Of a stretch of DNA of 64,000 nucleotides, positions 10,005 through 21,578 are shown piece by piece (the stretch's first letter is position 1; every line of letters begins with the position of its first letter). Location: assembly GCA_022457155.1 (NCBI GenBank), contig JAJGOT010000432.1:1-64000 (forward strand). The letters are read 5' to 3'. The position numbers were made by a program, and so were the translations under genes. This DNA comes from Cladopsammia gracilis (lineage: Eukaryota; Cnidaria; Anthozoa; Scleractinia; Dendrophylliidae). The notes beneath the pieces were generated by a model. That model did not search any database, was not told the origin of the DNA, and saw only the letters and a program-made list of their open reading frames with translations.

Positions 10005-13000
10005 TTTTTGTTATCATTTAGATTAGATTATATTTAAGTGCACGGCATGTCTGAAAAACAGTTTTTACTGAGCCGTTTTACCGTGTTTAAATAAAGTTAA
10101 AGTTAATTGAGTGAAATTATTTTGTTTTGAGTTTCCTAGTGGAAAAATTATGCTATTTGTTGCTTTAATTTATAGATACAAGTGAGTGGCCACATAACTT
10201 GCCGACTGGGAGCACTGCTATTGACAGCCAGCAATGTTACAGTCTTGGGTGGGAGTGTGCAGTCACTGGAAGAAAACTCAATTTGGAATGTCCTGCATCA
10301 GGTCATGTATGTTTATTTTTTGCATTTGTTTACAACCAAGTACTTTACAACCATGGGCCAAGTTTTGAAAATGAATAAAGGTTAATACGAACAGAACCCA
10401 TCAAAATATATCACATAAATATGACAGGATGTCAGTGGGCATCACCTTGTTTGTAAACCCTATTCAGACTGCCCCCCCCCCCCCTCCCCGCCATAACTAG
10501 GGCTTGAGAAAAGTCCTGTCCAGTCATCCTGAACAAGTACATTTTTTATGGGGCAAGCTGGAATCAAAGTTTTTTTGATGCCCTGATAACCTCTAGAATA
10601 ATAAAGCTATGGTGTGAAGCTTGGGAGGGTCTATAGCGTGTCAACAGCTGTCTTAAGGTAATAGGATGACGTCATATGATGCAAGAATTGTGTCATCATT
10701 CCGAATGGCTGCCAAAATTGCTTCAAATCAACTAATACTAAGATGATCTTAAACTGTACAATTTAACTCAATTTTGTCTAAAATATTCCAAAAAATTCAA
10801 GATGTGGGTAAACATGGTTGTGATGGAAAAGTCACAAAAATGAGTCTCATCAAAATGTTCCCAGATAAATTTCAAAGAAAGTCATGCCTCTCCTAACCCT
10901 AACCCTACCCCTAACCCTAACCCTAACCCTAACCCTACCCCTACCCCTACCCCTACCCCTAACCCTACCCCTAACCCTAACCCTAACCCTAACCCTAACC
11001 CTACCCCCCCCTCCCCCCCCCTCCCTGGGTCTGAATAGGGTTAAGATTTTTCACCACCTCAGTCTTTATCCCAAGATTTTTCTTATACTTGAGTGTCTAT
11101 CATGCAGTCATTGTTTTTGTGTCCCTTCCAAAACCATCTAATGTTTCTTTTATTAGAGGACAAGATCCACCAGAGCAACCTGGTGTAATTAAAACAGAAG
11201 CCTTCAGCGATGAGGAGGCAAGTGTGAATCAAATCAGCATTCAAAGTGGCACAGCCAGGGACTTTGTAATCTGTGATAATCAACTACCTCTTATAAAAAC
11301 AGAAGCACAACCAAGAAACACTTTATCTGCAGGACTTGCCAGCAACAATCAGAGAGACCACAAAGGAAAGTTCTCTGAATTTGGAGGAAGACTGAAACAA
11401 CAAGGTCAAAAAGGAAATAGTCTGACAGTTAAAGGTGTTGTGCCTGCAAATTCAAGTCATAATATCAAAATGAAAAAAGTGAGTGATCAAGAATTTTTTG
11501 ATGATGATGATGACATAATAGCTGCGATTGCGGAAGAAGATTATTTTGGGATTGAGGAAGACTTTGACATGGAACAGATAGATCAGCTAGAATCGGGAAT
11601 GCAAAATACAAGCACAACTGTTGCAACCAAACGAGTAACAAATTCTAGCTCGGAAATAGTTGAAAATGAAGATTTAGAAATGTTATGTGATGGTGATGAG
11701 ATGTTTGATGATGATTTTATCTCAGAAGACCTCCCACTTGAGAATGAACAATGTATAGAAATAAAACCTCTTCATCAGAGAATTGGTAATAAAGGTAATA
11801 TGGGAATATTGCATCAATCAAAGAAAGCAAAAATATCAGACAGTTCTTCAGTGGAATTCAGTAGCAGTTCTAGGAGTATAAGTAGCCCAGCATCAGATAT
11901 AAATCACACAAAGCCAAAAGATGTCTGCACTGCCAAGACAGGACCAATTGTGAATAAATCACACTTTCCTTTTGGCAGTAGTGTGGTCAAAACAGAACCC
12001 CACACTAAACTGAGCACATCAGGGACCTTAAAACTCTCATCTACTAAGAGAAAAGGTTTGACTAAACCTAATTCACACTTAGCAACAACCTCATTTCCCC
12101 AGTCATTCAGTCTTCAAATGCAGAATGATGTCTCCAAGAACAATCATTTCACTACTGCAGTAGCTTATGCAAATCACCCTCGACATAATCTTGATCATTG
12201 CTCACATGAATCAAACCCTTTGGAGGCACAAGGTAAGCTTTAAGCTGCAATTGTCAATAACACATAATTTATTTAATAATAATTTAATTGCATTTGAAAT
12301 TTAATAGCAATTGAATTTAACACTTTTATCAAACATTAACAATGGGTGTAAGCAAGATATTAACTGTCCCAGTACCACTAAGAGAACAACTACCACTCTC
12401 TATGCCAAAAGAGAAACTAAGGTCAGTAAAGTCTCTATAATTCCCTTTATGTGTCTTGACAACATCCTAAAGTGAAAACAATTCTTGAGTCTTTAACTTA
12501 AGACTTGTTGTTTGATATTGAAAATAAGTTGAAAATATGAAAAAATGTTTCAATGCATCTTGAGTGTTCACAACTTCTCTATCCAAAATCTAAAGCTTTC
12601 TAAGTTTTTTGTCTCAGAGATGAGACTTAGCAAATAGTTTTTTAGATTGTGTTGTTCTAGAAAATATCCATGGATGCCCCTCCCATGGAAGGTTTCTTTG
12701 TTTGAGCCCCCCCCCCCCCCCTCCCCACAGGAAATTCCAATTTAGCTTCATACATGTACTTTCCTGTAAATTTTTTTTCTTTTGAGACCCCCTCCCCCTC
12801 AGAATTTCCAATGACCTTAGCTTCCTTGGGGTGGGTATGGATACTTCTGGAACTGCACATTTCTCCTTTGTATAGACTATGAGACTCATAGTGAGTTTGA
12901 GGAGAAGAGAAAACCTGGAGTAGACAACATCGGCAAGTGATTAAGGCCCAAGACTCCAGAGGACCCTAGTTCAGTTAAGTCCAGCTCTATAAACTGCCAA

Positions 13001-16000
13001 GTTGAGTTGTTTCACTGTAGACCTCAGTGGAACTCCCCAACCAGGCTAACATCCAACTAGCATGCCTCCAGTCAGTTAGGGTTGTTAATTAACCTGGTAT
13101 GTACCATTAACTTCAAAAAGCCCCTAAGTGGGGTGAGTTAGCAAATTTTTACACATTTTTTGTCCCCACAATAACTATAGACCTGGAGTGCAATCCAGCT
13201 CCCTTTGAGTACCTGTCACATGTTTTGAAAAGCTGTCCAATCAGTAAAGAATGCATTGTCAGAGTCAAGGTTGGTACATTTACATACATGCCACATACGT
13301 TATCTCAGTTTCCCGTGGTTTCATACATTGTACAAAGGAAGCTACCAACAGACCTCAAAAGAAATAAATGTTATTTGATCTTAAGTAGTGTTCCAGATAA
13401 GAGAGGGGTCTCAGGTCAAAAACCTTACAAGGCTGACTTCCTGACCTTAAGAAGATTTAGAGAGACCCACAACCTGTTGACCCCTCAAAATTATTCATTG
13501 ACTCCCTGCATACTTTTATTATCTCAGACAGTATCGCTACAAATAAGGCAAGATATATCATGTAAGTTATTGCAAACTTCTAAGTCTGATGTAACTATGC
13601 TCATGATTAAGAAAACGACTTGCGTGCAGTATTTATCCTGCACCTGACACCCAAACCTTGATTCATAATAGAACAGCATCAGCCCATACCACTGATGCCA
13701 ACCTGAAAACCCTGGGCCAGGTTGTTCAAAGCACGATTTAGCTAACCCAGGATTAGCGTCAATTTTGAATACAGTTAAATGACTAATCAATGAAAATTTT
13801 TCTAAGACTTTTTGACCTTCAGTTTAGACTTTCACCTGTCTTCATCTCTTCCTTAAAATTAGCTTTTGAAATCATTTTTAAACAAGATAAGAAAAATGAA
13901 ATCCTTGGTTAACTTTTAATTCTGGATAAGTGCTAATTGGCTTTCGAGCAAACTGGCCCTGGATTTTAAATTAGTTTGCAGTGAAACATGTACATTTATT
14001 GTAACTGCCACTTAATATTAAAAGGCTGTAATGCTTTACTGTACATTTATTCCGCTGTGACCTGCCAAATGAATGCTTTCTGTGTTTTTGACATAATTGA
14101 CCTTTCTTTACTTAGGCGTACATTGCCACCATTGTGTCTCGTTCCCAGCCAATGTCACCAAACTGGACGGTAACTGTGAAACTGAATGATGGAACAGGTA
14201 TTGTGGATGCTGATCTAAGTGGTAAGGTAAATAATGAAATTGTAATGTATCTAGATCGAGTTTGAATGAGTCATAAAACTAATAGCCTGCATAGTGCTAG
14301 TGCTGGGGGTGAAACATAGGGGGCAAGTTTTCCAGATATGATGTATGCATCATTTTTTTAGAGGCATGTGTCTATACTACTACAGGTCTTGAAAAAAGTG
14401 CCACCCCATCATCCAGTACAAGTAGATTTTCCTGTCGACACAGGGTTCTCATTAAGTGCCGGCAACCGGCTAAAAAACCGGCTACTTCGAATTTTGAGCC
14501 GCCTACTTTTCAGTGAAAAGGCTTAATATGTGTTAAACAAACCTGAATGTAGCCGCCTAATATTACATCTCAACCGTCTACTCTAAAACTTAGTGAGAAC
14601 CGTGTCGACATGTAATTTTTCCTGCTTACTTGCCCAATGGGCAAGGCCCAGGCAAGCTGTCCACTGACTAAAATAATAATTTTAAAACTAATAATTGAAC
14701 TTTGGAAAGCACAACTTCCCAGGGCAAGCAAAATTTGAGAGTTGCTTGTTGAAAGGGCAAGCTAGAATCAAAGTTTTTTCAGGCCCTGTTAAAAAACTAC
14801 AGTGTGCATCCACCAGAGTTAATTCAATTAATAAACATTTGTAAATGCAAATTGTAGAAATAAAGGTTTTCTTTTAAGAAACACACAAATGTTCATGGCC
14901 TACATTTACATGTAACTATTGCAGATGGATGGTATGCACATGTGCCATCTCAATAATTATTATGTGATTATAATGTTTGAGTCTGTGGAAGAAAAAATGT
15001 GTGCTTATACCCTCCAAAATTAACCTCTGATGGAAAAGATTGCAAAAAAAAAAAGGTTTTGGTCTTGCAAACATAATTATCATCAGATGTGGTGCTTGAA
15101 TATCTGTTTTGTCCTCAAAAAGTTGTAGAAAATTAATTTTGTCAAATTCATTTGGCTTGAGCTGTGCGAGCGATAAATGATTAAATGCAGCTGAGTTATT
15201 TTTATTTCCAGGTTCTTACAGAGTTGTTGGAATTTCCAGTGGATGAATTTCGGGTAAATACTTTATTTGGAATGGAGTTTTAAACAATCTGTGTTCTGTT
15301 GCACTATTTTGATAAAAAGTGTCTGGCAGACTGGGTGTACCAAGCCTTTTTGCAATGGGAGTGGGTGTGTTGGGGTTGGGGGGATTCAATCCTGTCCAAA
15401 CTCAGTCACTCAAGACAGTTCATTTACACAAGTATTCCAAATGCATGTACATGTCACATTCAGGAAGGAAACATTTCTTAAAGTAAAGTCCCAACTACAT
15501 AACAATAATAGCATCCAGGGTTCATACTCTTTTCAGATTTTAAAATTCCATGACTTTCCATGACCTAAAGTTAAGCAGTTTTTTTCAAAGTTTTGTCCAA
15601 ACGATCATTTTCTAATTTTTCATCTATGCTGCCTTAATGATTTTGTACTGTGAACATAATTTTCCATGACTTTCTATGACCTACACTTGAATTCCTTGAC
15701 TTTCCAGGCCTGGAAAATTGAATTATACAATTCCATGACTTTCAAGGTTTTTCCATGACCATACGAACCCTATTTACTTGTAACCCTAGCTGGCATCAAC
15801 TTCCTATTTCTCATTCTCACATTAATGTAGTCTGCCACTTTCTCATTTTTTTGCAAGGATTTGGTTCTCGATTCTTTATTTTTTTTTCTCAAAAAGGGGG
15901 CTTCTGGAAGAATGCCCCTGGCAGATCATACTCTTTTTTATTTTGCAGCGTGAAATGCAAGAGGCCATAAAGACTCGCCACACAGCTCTGTGCCAAAGGT

Positions 16001-16467
16001 TACACAAGGTACATACTTAATTATATTTAACTCTTTTCTTGATTTGCTACAAATTTTGTTTAATCTGCCCTTAGGGTTAATTTCAAACCTACAAACTGAG
16101 TAAAACTGTTGTGTTTACTCAAGCCACAATTAAAACCACTTGGCTAACATCAACTAGTAATAAAAGTAATTTAGAGTAAATTAGCCATCTTGACCAAGAG
16201 CTAATTACCCCCTAACTGTAAGCTATAATTTACTGAGCCAGAGCCTTTGCTTTTTTTTTTATAATAATATTATTTGCAGTTCTAAACTTCTTTTAATTCA
16301 TCTTCCTTCAGAGAACAGAGCTATTTCAAAGAAACCTTGCTTCTACATCTTGTCTGATGGATTTACAGTTTTCCCCAGACGTGCCTCACCCATGTATTCT
16401 TCATCTGGCCCAGCCAACTTCCATGGATGTTTCGGAAATGGTTCGTCATGTCAGTGCACTGTTATAG
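6407..16467 (+). CDS. RMI1: RMI1, RecQ-mediated genome instability protein 1 (complete)
   Basis: Scaffold of the BLM-TOP3A-RMI dissolvasome, which resolves double Holliday junctions in the nucleus. Eleven exons: 6407-6502, 6581-6727, 8021-8116, 8645-8773, 10176-10306, 11157-12232, 13181-13269, 14116-14226, 15212-15253, 15949-16008, 16312-16467, all with GT/AG borders and consistent phase. The predicted length is about 710 aa; human RMI1 is 625. The N-terminal helical and OB-fold half shows NEWLQACINFVKEDNE, SAYSQIQKMKG, TRMLLLELTDGTQTVFGMEY and GALLLTASNVTVLGG. The large exon 6 is a disordered linker with an acidic run near residues 313-345. The C-terminal OB fold runs from ECNPAPFEYLSHVLK to the end. 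The donor at 10307 (GTATGT) was preferred over one 5 bp upstream because only it keeps phase. No break was seen. Expression may follow E2F/NRF1-type promoter motifs. Confidence 0.93.
6770..7080. mobile_element. MITE in RMI1 intron 2
   Basis: The left end ATGCACCTATCAATGTAA is inverted at the right as TTACATTGATAGGTGCAT. The interior has a G-run and paired words such as ggggtggggatt and aatccccacccc, so the whole unit can fold. It has no ORF of its own. Confidence 0.65.
7167..7507. repeat. CCGTTCGAACGG-type repeat block between direct repeats
   Basis: About 320 bp of degenerate units built from the near-palindromic word gCCGTTCGAACGGc and the spacer cacttaaaatattcag. The block is bracketed by identical 12-mers, ctaacggatagc, at 7167-7178 and 7496-7507. 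The direct repeats look like a target-site duplication or a recombination footprint. The class of element is not recognised. Confidence 0.6.
8273..8477. mobile_element. MITE in RMI1 intron 3
   Basis: The left end is CCCTGCCAGGGTA. The right end has a C-run followed by ccctggcaggg, an inverted match. The interior is rich in cgacag/cgacaa words. It has no coding capacity. Confidence 0.5.
8835..9260. mobile_element. MITE-like inverted-repeat cluster
   Basis: This contains the inverted pair atcaataacaaaattc (about 8981-8996) and gaattttgttattgat (about 9232-9247). Between them is an inner palindrome around tccaattacaaaaagttgtaattgga. Upstream words such as caatttgaaattacgagcac belong to the same block. 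It is non-coding, in RMI1 intron 4. The exact ends are uncertain. Confidence 0.45.
9530..10110 (+). mobile_element. LINE C-terminal and 3'-UTR fragment
   Basis: The frame at 9537-9887 encodes the C-terminal tail of a LINE reverse-transcriptase polyprotein: KVFHKIAPDYLQTLF, YNLRGSKFDLQLPKPKTN, then SFSYRGAIAWNELPNEIREL and a stop. The 3' untranslated part includes a TA microsatellite and ends near aataaagttaaagtta. It is 5'-truncated and sits in RMI1 intron 4, in the same orientation as the gene. Confidence 0.7.
9960..9999. repeat. (TA)n microsatellite
   Basis: About 38 bp of uninterrupted TA dinucleotides inside the LINE 3' region. Confidence 0.95.
10457..11041. mobile_element. Harbinger-like MITE carrying telomere-like repeats
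   Basis: Terminal inverted repeats ACCCTATTCAGAC and GTCTGAATAGGGT are flanked on both sides by TAA (10454-10456 and 11042-11044), the 3-bp TWA duplication typical of PIF/Harbinger. The 585-bp interior is non-coding and contains a CCCTAA/CCCTAC array near its right end. It lies in RMI1 intron 5, just upstream of the exon 6 acceptor. Confidence 0.7.
10893..11003. repeat. Interstitial telomere-like array (CCCTAA/CCCTAC)n
   Basis: About 18 tandem 6-mers alternating CCCTAA with CCCTAC over roughly 110 bp, inside the MITE. The animal telomere hexamer is TTAGGG, so the CCCTAA units match its C-rich strand. The CCCTAC units are variants. Confidence 0.9.
12233..13180 (+). other. RMI1 intron 6, no distinct element identified
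   Basis: About 950 bp with a poly-C run near 12708-12722 and some degenerate C-rich sequence, but no clear inverted termini or ORF. Confidence 0.5.
13384..13505 (+). repeat. Dispersed repeat, copy B
   Basis: This matches the segment at 4896-5037 in the same orientation, including gtgttccagataaga, ggtctcaggtca and cacaacctgttgacccc. It is in RMI1 intron 7. Confidence 0.6.
13714..13959. mobile_element. MITE in RMI1 intron 7
   Basis: The left end GGGCCAGGTTGTTCAAAGC is mirrored at the right by GCTTTCGAGCAAACTGGCCC. Sub-terminal words such as gctaacccaggattag also appear inverted (ctggataagtgctaat). It is non-coding. Confidence 0.6.
14446..14607. mobile_element. Short MITE nested in another repeat (RMI1 intron 8)
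   Basis: CGACACAGGGTTCTCATTAAG is inverted at the right as CTTAGTGAGAACCGTGTCG, with ccggctaaaaaaccggc inside. The flanks (about 14385-14445 and 14610-14790) match words at 10503-10590 such as gggcaagct, gaatcaaagtttttt and gccctg. An older repeat therefore appears to have been interrupted. Confidence 0.6.
15517..15772. mobile_element. MITE in RMI1 intron 9
   Basis: The ends AGGGTTCATACTCTTTTC and ccatgaccATACGAACCCT are inverted relatives. The interior repeats the word ttccatgacttt several times. It is non-coding. Confidence 0.55.
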
Positions 16468-17224
16468 CACCCAAGAATGTGCAAGACAAAAATCATTTAT
16501 ACAACACTTGTGCTCTTGTAACGTAATTCTCATATGGGCTGAGGTCATTCCCACTCACTCCTTTCTCTCCCCATCTGAAGTCCTTTGTTCGCAGGCTCAT
16601 TCTTGTCATCATCTGACTGTTGAATGTTTCCTCCAATTAGAGTATGTTCAGTTCCACTAACAACCACTCTGTTTTTATGAAAATATTTAACTGTAAGATG
16701 GGAAGAAGAGTGAATGAGTACAAGCGAACTCGGGCAATCTGAGAGTCAACTAGTGGCACTGGTGAAGACACAGGAGCAAGCAGATTACCTGTCGTCGAAC
16801 ATGCCTGGGTCATCTAGATACCCACAGGTTACCCTTGACATGACCAGTGGAGGTGTTACTTAAATACACCCACCTCACTTGTGTTCCAAACTCAACCTTT
16901 TACAAAAACAATACAGTTATGCTTAATAATGGAGAATGGTGTCCTGTCACTGTATTGTGCATAATTTAATCTTGATGACCCAAACCAGCAAAAGAAATTA
17001 AAGTTAACAAACAGTCTAATTACATTTGGTTTGAGTTTACCAGAAATTTGAGATTTTTGCTATAATTACATGATGTACATGTTTGTAAATCAATAAATTG
17101 TTGTTGTATATTGTATTTTGTAAAGAGTCAATTATCGTACAATATTATTATTCTATCCTTGCAGTGGCTTTTAAACTCTATGGTCCAATACAGTTAAAAA
17201 AATAAACTTGACTAAGGTTAAAGC
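16468..17224 (+). other. RMI1 3' region, probable 3' UTR and flank
   Basis: No gene is seen. AATAAA hexamers occur near 17092 and 17199 and could serve as polyadenylation signals, but the true cleavage site cannot be chosen. Confidence 0.4.
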
Positions 17225-17355
17225 TAGTATGGGATGTGCTTGCTGTTTGTTAGACCTAACTCATAAACCATTGTTAAGGTCATTTGTTATTTAGAATGGT
17301 TTTGACTTGGTTTATGGTTCGTTGTTAGACTTTCCCAAAATCCCTTCCAATACTA
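17225..17355. mobile_element. Short MITE
   Basis: TAGTATGGGATGTG at the left is matched by the imperfectly inverted tcccttccaatacta at the right. Inner arms ctaactcataaacca and tggtttatggttcg also pair. TA could be the target duplication. Confidence 0.5.
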
Positions 17356-17757
17356 ATTTTCGATAAGTTAGTTTTTTCGCGCAATTCCTTGCGCAAATTT
17401 ATCACTTATATTATACACTCGACTTAACAAGCGAAGGTCGACTTGTGGCGAGTCTAATTCGTTGTGAGCACAATATGTTCTGTTCAAATAGTTTTTCTCG
17501 CTTACACAACTCACCAAATCCAAAAACAAAGCACACGTAATCCAATAAGCAAAACTGGCCTATCCTTATGCACTTGTTTAATCTTTAATCGTTTACTCCT
17601 AAAACAGTAAAAACTATACTAGGAGATATAAATAAATATAAAACTAAATATGTAAACATGTATTAATACGTCAAAACAATGAATTTATGACTAGAGTGGC
17701 AGCGGGCTTAAGGAAATAATTTAAAAAAAAAGCGAATAAAAAGTAATTAAAAAGCAA

Positions 17758-18110
17758 AACTATACAAAAGATCTAATAGCGGACAATGCAGTGGTTTTGA
17801 ATGCATTACAGCTTGAGGGTAATACAGCGAAAGGGAGATTGTCCCATGTTATAATGGATCTAGGATAAAAAGAAAACTTAATAATGTCATTATTACACGG
17901 AATCTGGCGGAAAGGCTGGTGGTTTGGGAGCCGAGATTTTCTTTCTATAGGATGCACTTCATCAGGAAAATTTATGCCAACATGATTGATTAAGTAGTCT
18001 ACGCTGTTCAAGGGTGTCCCAAGCTAAGTGAAACATGGCCATATCTAGAATAGTCATTATAAACAAATCTGCGGCTCGACGTTGAATTGTATGTACATAA
18101 ATTAGACCCA
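17758..18110 (-). mobile_element. LINE C-terminal fragment with frameshift
   Basis: Minus-strand peptides TILDMAMFHLAWDTLEQRRL and, in another frame, SFYPRSIITWDNLPF are the end of a LINE reverse-transcriptase polyprotein. The two frames show that at least one frameshift has occurred. It is a truncated relic. Confidence 0.6.
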
Positions 18111-18389
18111 ATTTCTTTACCTCAGTGCTGTCTCATGAAAGAATTATGCAGTTAGTGCTTTGGTACTATTTCTGTGCATGAGAAAATTGAGTGCTGTGGC
18201 AATAATTAAAAAATATATATATTTTCCCGATTATTTGCAATGGAACAACACCGAACAACAAAACAAAACAATAAATCGTATTTTAAATGAGGGTAAAATT
18301 GCTTACAGTCAATCGAGAGCTGCTATAAAAATTGTTATGCCACGGTTAGTTTTTATCGCGACTAATTCGAAACAATCTTGGCGCTGATC

Positions 18390-18812
18390 AGCGAGACCAC
18401 ACTGAGTTTTCAGAAAATGCAAAAGCATAATCGCAAAGCGCTTATTCGAAATTCGCTGTCATCAGAATCATAAGTTGTAGGAGCAAATGTTTGTGAATCT
18501 AAATGTCTCTGCGATCATGTTTCTAATACCGGCAAAACTTTAAACTCAACAAAATTGAACTCGTATAAATATTAAGAGGAGGGAAAAAACGAAATTGAAA
18601 TATGAAGAGTAACAGCGCGCGGACAGACTTCAAACAAGGAATAAATGACGCAGATGACTTGATTATGATGTCACATGCTCCTTGCCTTTGATTAACTACT
18701 CTTTTCGCGAAACGTCAGTCGCTGAGTTTCTCCATATTCATTCAAAGCTACGAAAGAATGCCCGGACTGAGTGGAGCTTGAATCTCTTGGAAGTATCCAT
18801 TATTTATCTTGG
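18390..18812 (+). repeat. Diverged direct repeat, copy 1
   Basis: Shares ordered blocks with 19418-19835: gagttttcag, gaaattcgctgtc, ggaataaatgacgcagatga and ggactgagtggagcttgaat. The two copies are about 1.03 kb apart. No coding capacity is conserved between them, and no terminal repeats are obvious. Confidence 0.65.
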
Positions 18813-19417
18813 CCATCTTAGACTTGATCAGGAGCATTCGACGTATCGTTTCAGGGATAGCTTTTCGGTCGGAAGGCCTCAAATGTCACTTTTATAGTAA
18901 CATGGGAAAACTGATAACGCCTTTTGTTTTCGGAGGGGTAAAAAATGTCATTTTCTGAAGGAATTACGGTCAGCTAAGATTTTCGGATAGGTCAAATAAA
19001 ACTCTGAGCCCCCTTACGAGAAATGCCTTTAGGGAATGGCGTTCTTTTTCCATATCATTTTAGCGCCTTTAAAATAAATTTTGTGAAAGCTAATACAGTT
19101 TGATCTCAGTTCGGTTCTTTCAGCTGAATATTTCAGCGGCAGAAAAATTAAGGTTAAGGATTTCTATCCCACGAATTTACTACCTGATTTCACCTATCTT
19201 AAGATCCTAGTTGACCATATTTCGTACCCAAAACAACGTTTTAATCCTTCCGAAAACCAAGGGCATTAAATTTGCCGATGTTATAAAAGTTTAAGGCGAC
19301 GTTTTACGTAAGAAAATTTTAGTTTTAAATCTGCTTTATTACGAATTTTTAGAATGACTAAGGGCTTTAGAACAGCTTTCCAACGAAACTAGTATTGGGT
19401 GCTGTTATCTGGTTAGC

Positions 19418-19835
19418 GAAAGCACACTGTATGAGTTTTCAGGAAATGTAACAGCATATTAAGCAAAGCAGTTTTAAAAGCTTACACGAAATTCGCTGTC
19501 CCCAGAATCGGAATGTCAATATGAAACTGTGAATTCCTCTCTGCGTTCAAGTTTCTAATACAGGCAAATTTTTAAACCCAACAAAACTAAAGCCCTGTAA
19601 AAGGTAAAAAGAAGGAAAACACAAATCGAAATAAACACGGTGGTATCGCGCGCAAACAGAAGGGGAAGGAATAAATGACGCAGATGACTTGATTATGGTA
19701 TTACATGCTCCTTGCCACTGCTAAACTACTCTTTAAACGGAACTTCAGTCGTCGAGTTTCTCCATATTCATTTAAACTTACAAGAGAATGTCCGGACTGA
19801 GTGGAGCTTGAATCACTTGTGAGTATCCCTTATTT
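19418..19835 (+). repeat. Diverged direct repeat, copy 2
   Basis: Second copy of the 18390-18812 segment, with many substitutions and small indels. The intervening 18.8-19.4 kb and the following 19.84-20.6 kb show no gene. Confidence 0.65.
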
Positions 19836-20611
19836 TATATCTTAGCCTTGTTCATAGAACGCGAAACGCGTACGCATGAACTATACTAGTAAGGGGAGCC
19901 CGAAAATATCAACTTCATTTCATTGTTTTACTAGTGATGCTTCTTTGAGGCTTTTAACTAAATAGAATTTATTCAGTACAAGTTAGCGCTAGATTTTACG
20001 AGGGCTGTCTACAAAGGGGTTCGAGGAAAAAAGTTTTGCTGGGTGACAACCTGCCGGCTTACCTATTTAAAAATAAACTGACGAGATTACGTCGGTTATC
20101 ACTGACAACATCTACTAAATTTAATTTGGCGATGGCAAAATAACAAATGTTTACATAAGTTGCTGATACATGAACAGTAATGGCCCTCAATGGTTTTGAC
20201 TTTCTCTTGTTGATCTTGTCGAACGGCGACTGCCGAACCACTAATGCTTTGGCCCATAATTGATGCACGTGGACGAAACTTGCACTCGGAACGGCTAATG
20301 TAAGATAACCTTGTAGTTCCTCGTTATTTATAAATTTCTTTAAAAACAAGTAAAAGATTGATTATTCATTTTACACAAGAGCCATAAGCTCCTGTTAACA
20401 GAAGCGTGAAGTAAAATGAATGAGGCTTCACAGAAACTCTGACAACTGACCTGACCTCTTCGACCTGAAGGAAATTCTGTGGTTTCTAGAGAAAACGGCA
20501 TATTTGCTGTTTCATCCGTTCATAGAATGCCCACAAGTCGAGCTCAGTGAGCGGAGAGCGCGAGCGAGCCAATTTATTTTATCGCTCTACTGGAAGTAAA
20601 AGAAGGTTATA

Positions 20612-21517
20612 AATACACCTTATTCGATGGTTTAACAGATAATACGCGCGGATATTTTACGAGTTGCGTAGTATTTTTTCGAGCCCCGCAGGGGCGAGAA
20701 AAAATGCGAGCAATGAGTAAAATGTCCGCACGTATTATCTGTTAAACCATCGAATAAGGGATTTATTATTCGACTGAAATTCTTTTTATACCGGGATGCT
20801 AAGGTGTAATACGAAAATCTACTGTGTAATACGCTCGGATATTTTGCGTGTTCTCTTTCCCTTATAAGGTAAAATGACGTCACAGTCGAATAATAAATCA
20901 TATTATTATTCGACTGTGACGTCATTTTACCTTATAAGGGAAAGAGAACACGCAAAATATGGTGTATTTATTATTCGACTTTGACGTCATTTTACCATAA
21001 AAGGACAAGAGAACGAGCAAAATATGCGAGCGTATTACACTGTAGCATACCGGTTTGACAAGTTTGGAACAGAGCGAAGTTAAATTGTAACTGCGCGCGC
21101 TCAGGACGAAAGTGAAATACTGGACGAAAAATTGTCTATTTTGATAAGTTTATTTGAAAATTAAGCAGTCGAATAATAAATCCCTTAAGGCCGCCGCACA
21201 CTAGCCGATTTTTTGTCTTTAGAACGCCGACAAGTTAAGATTTTTTGTCGGCCGACAAAAAAATATCTGGCAGTGCTAGATCTTAAAACGTCTTGTCGGC
21301 TAGTGTGCGGTGAACCGAGACAAAAAATCGGCGTTCCAAAGACAAAAAATCGGCTAGTGTGCGGCGGCGTTTATTTGATGGTTTGAGAGATAATATGCGT
21401 GGATATTTTACTCATTGCTCGTATTTTTCCTCACCCCTACGGGGCTCGGAAAAATACTACGCAACTCGTAAAATATCCGCGTGTATTATCTGTCAAACCA
21501 TCAAATAAGGTGTATAT
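20612..21517. mobile_element. Nested MITE cluster with palindromes
   Basis: The outer ends are inverted copies: ttcgatggtttaacagataa at about 20623 against ttatctgtcaaaccatcaaa at about 21487. Between them are a 429-bp unit bounded by ggatttattattcgactg (20759) and cagtcgaataataaatccc (21184), and a unit at 21191-21367 bounded by CCGCCGCACACTAGCCGATT and its inverse. A clean 122-bp palindrome lies at 20839-20960. It is non-coding and appears to be serial insertion of several families. Confidence 0.6.
20839..20960. repeat. 122-bp palindrome
   Basis: The left arm atattttgcgtgttctcttt is mirrored by aaagagaacacgcaaaatat. The arms meet near 20899-20900 around aataaatcatatta. Pairing appears essentially complete. 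Confidence 0.85.
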
Positions 21518-21578
21518 ATGATTACGAATCGTTGAATTCTTAGCTTATTGTCTCGTTAAGGCCGAAAATGTTATGTTA

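Noticed and set aside
10176..10301. RMI1 exon 5 ending at the CAG|GTCATG site
   Set aside because: The phase would not match exon 6. The stronger donor GTATGT at 10307 restores the frame and a conserved Ile-Gly junction.
10884..11141. 85-aa Pro/Leu/Thr repeat ORF
   Set aside because: It is a translation of the CCCTAA/CCCTAC array inside a MITE.
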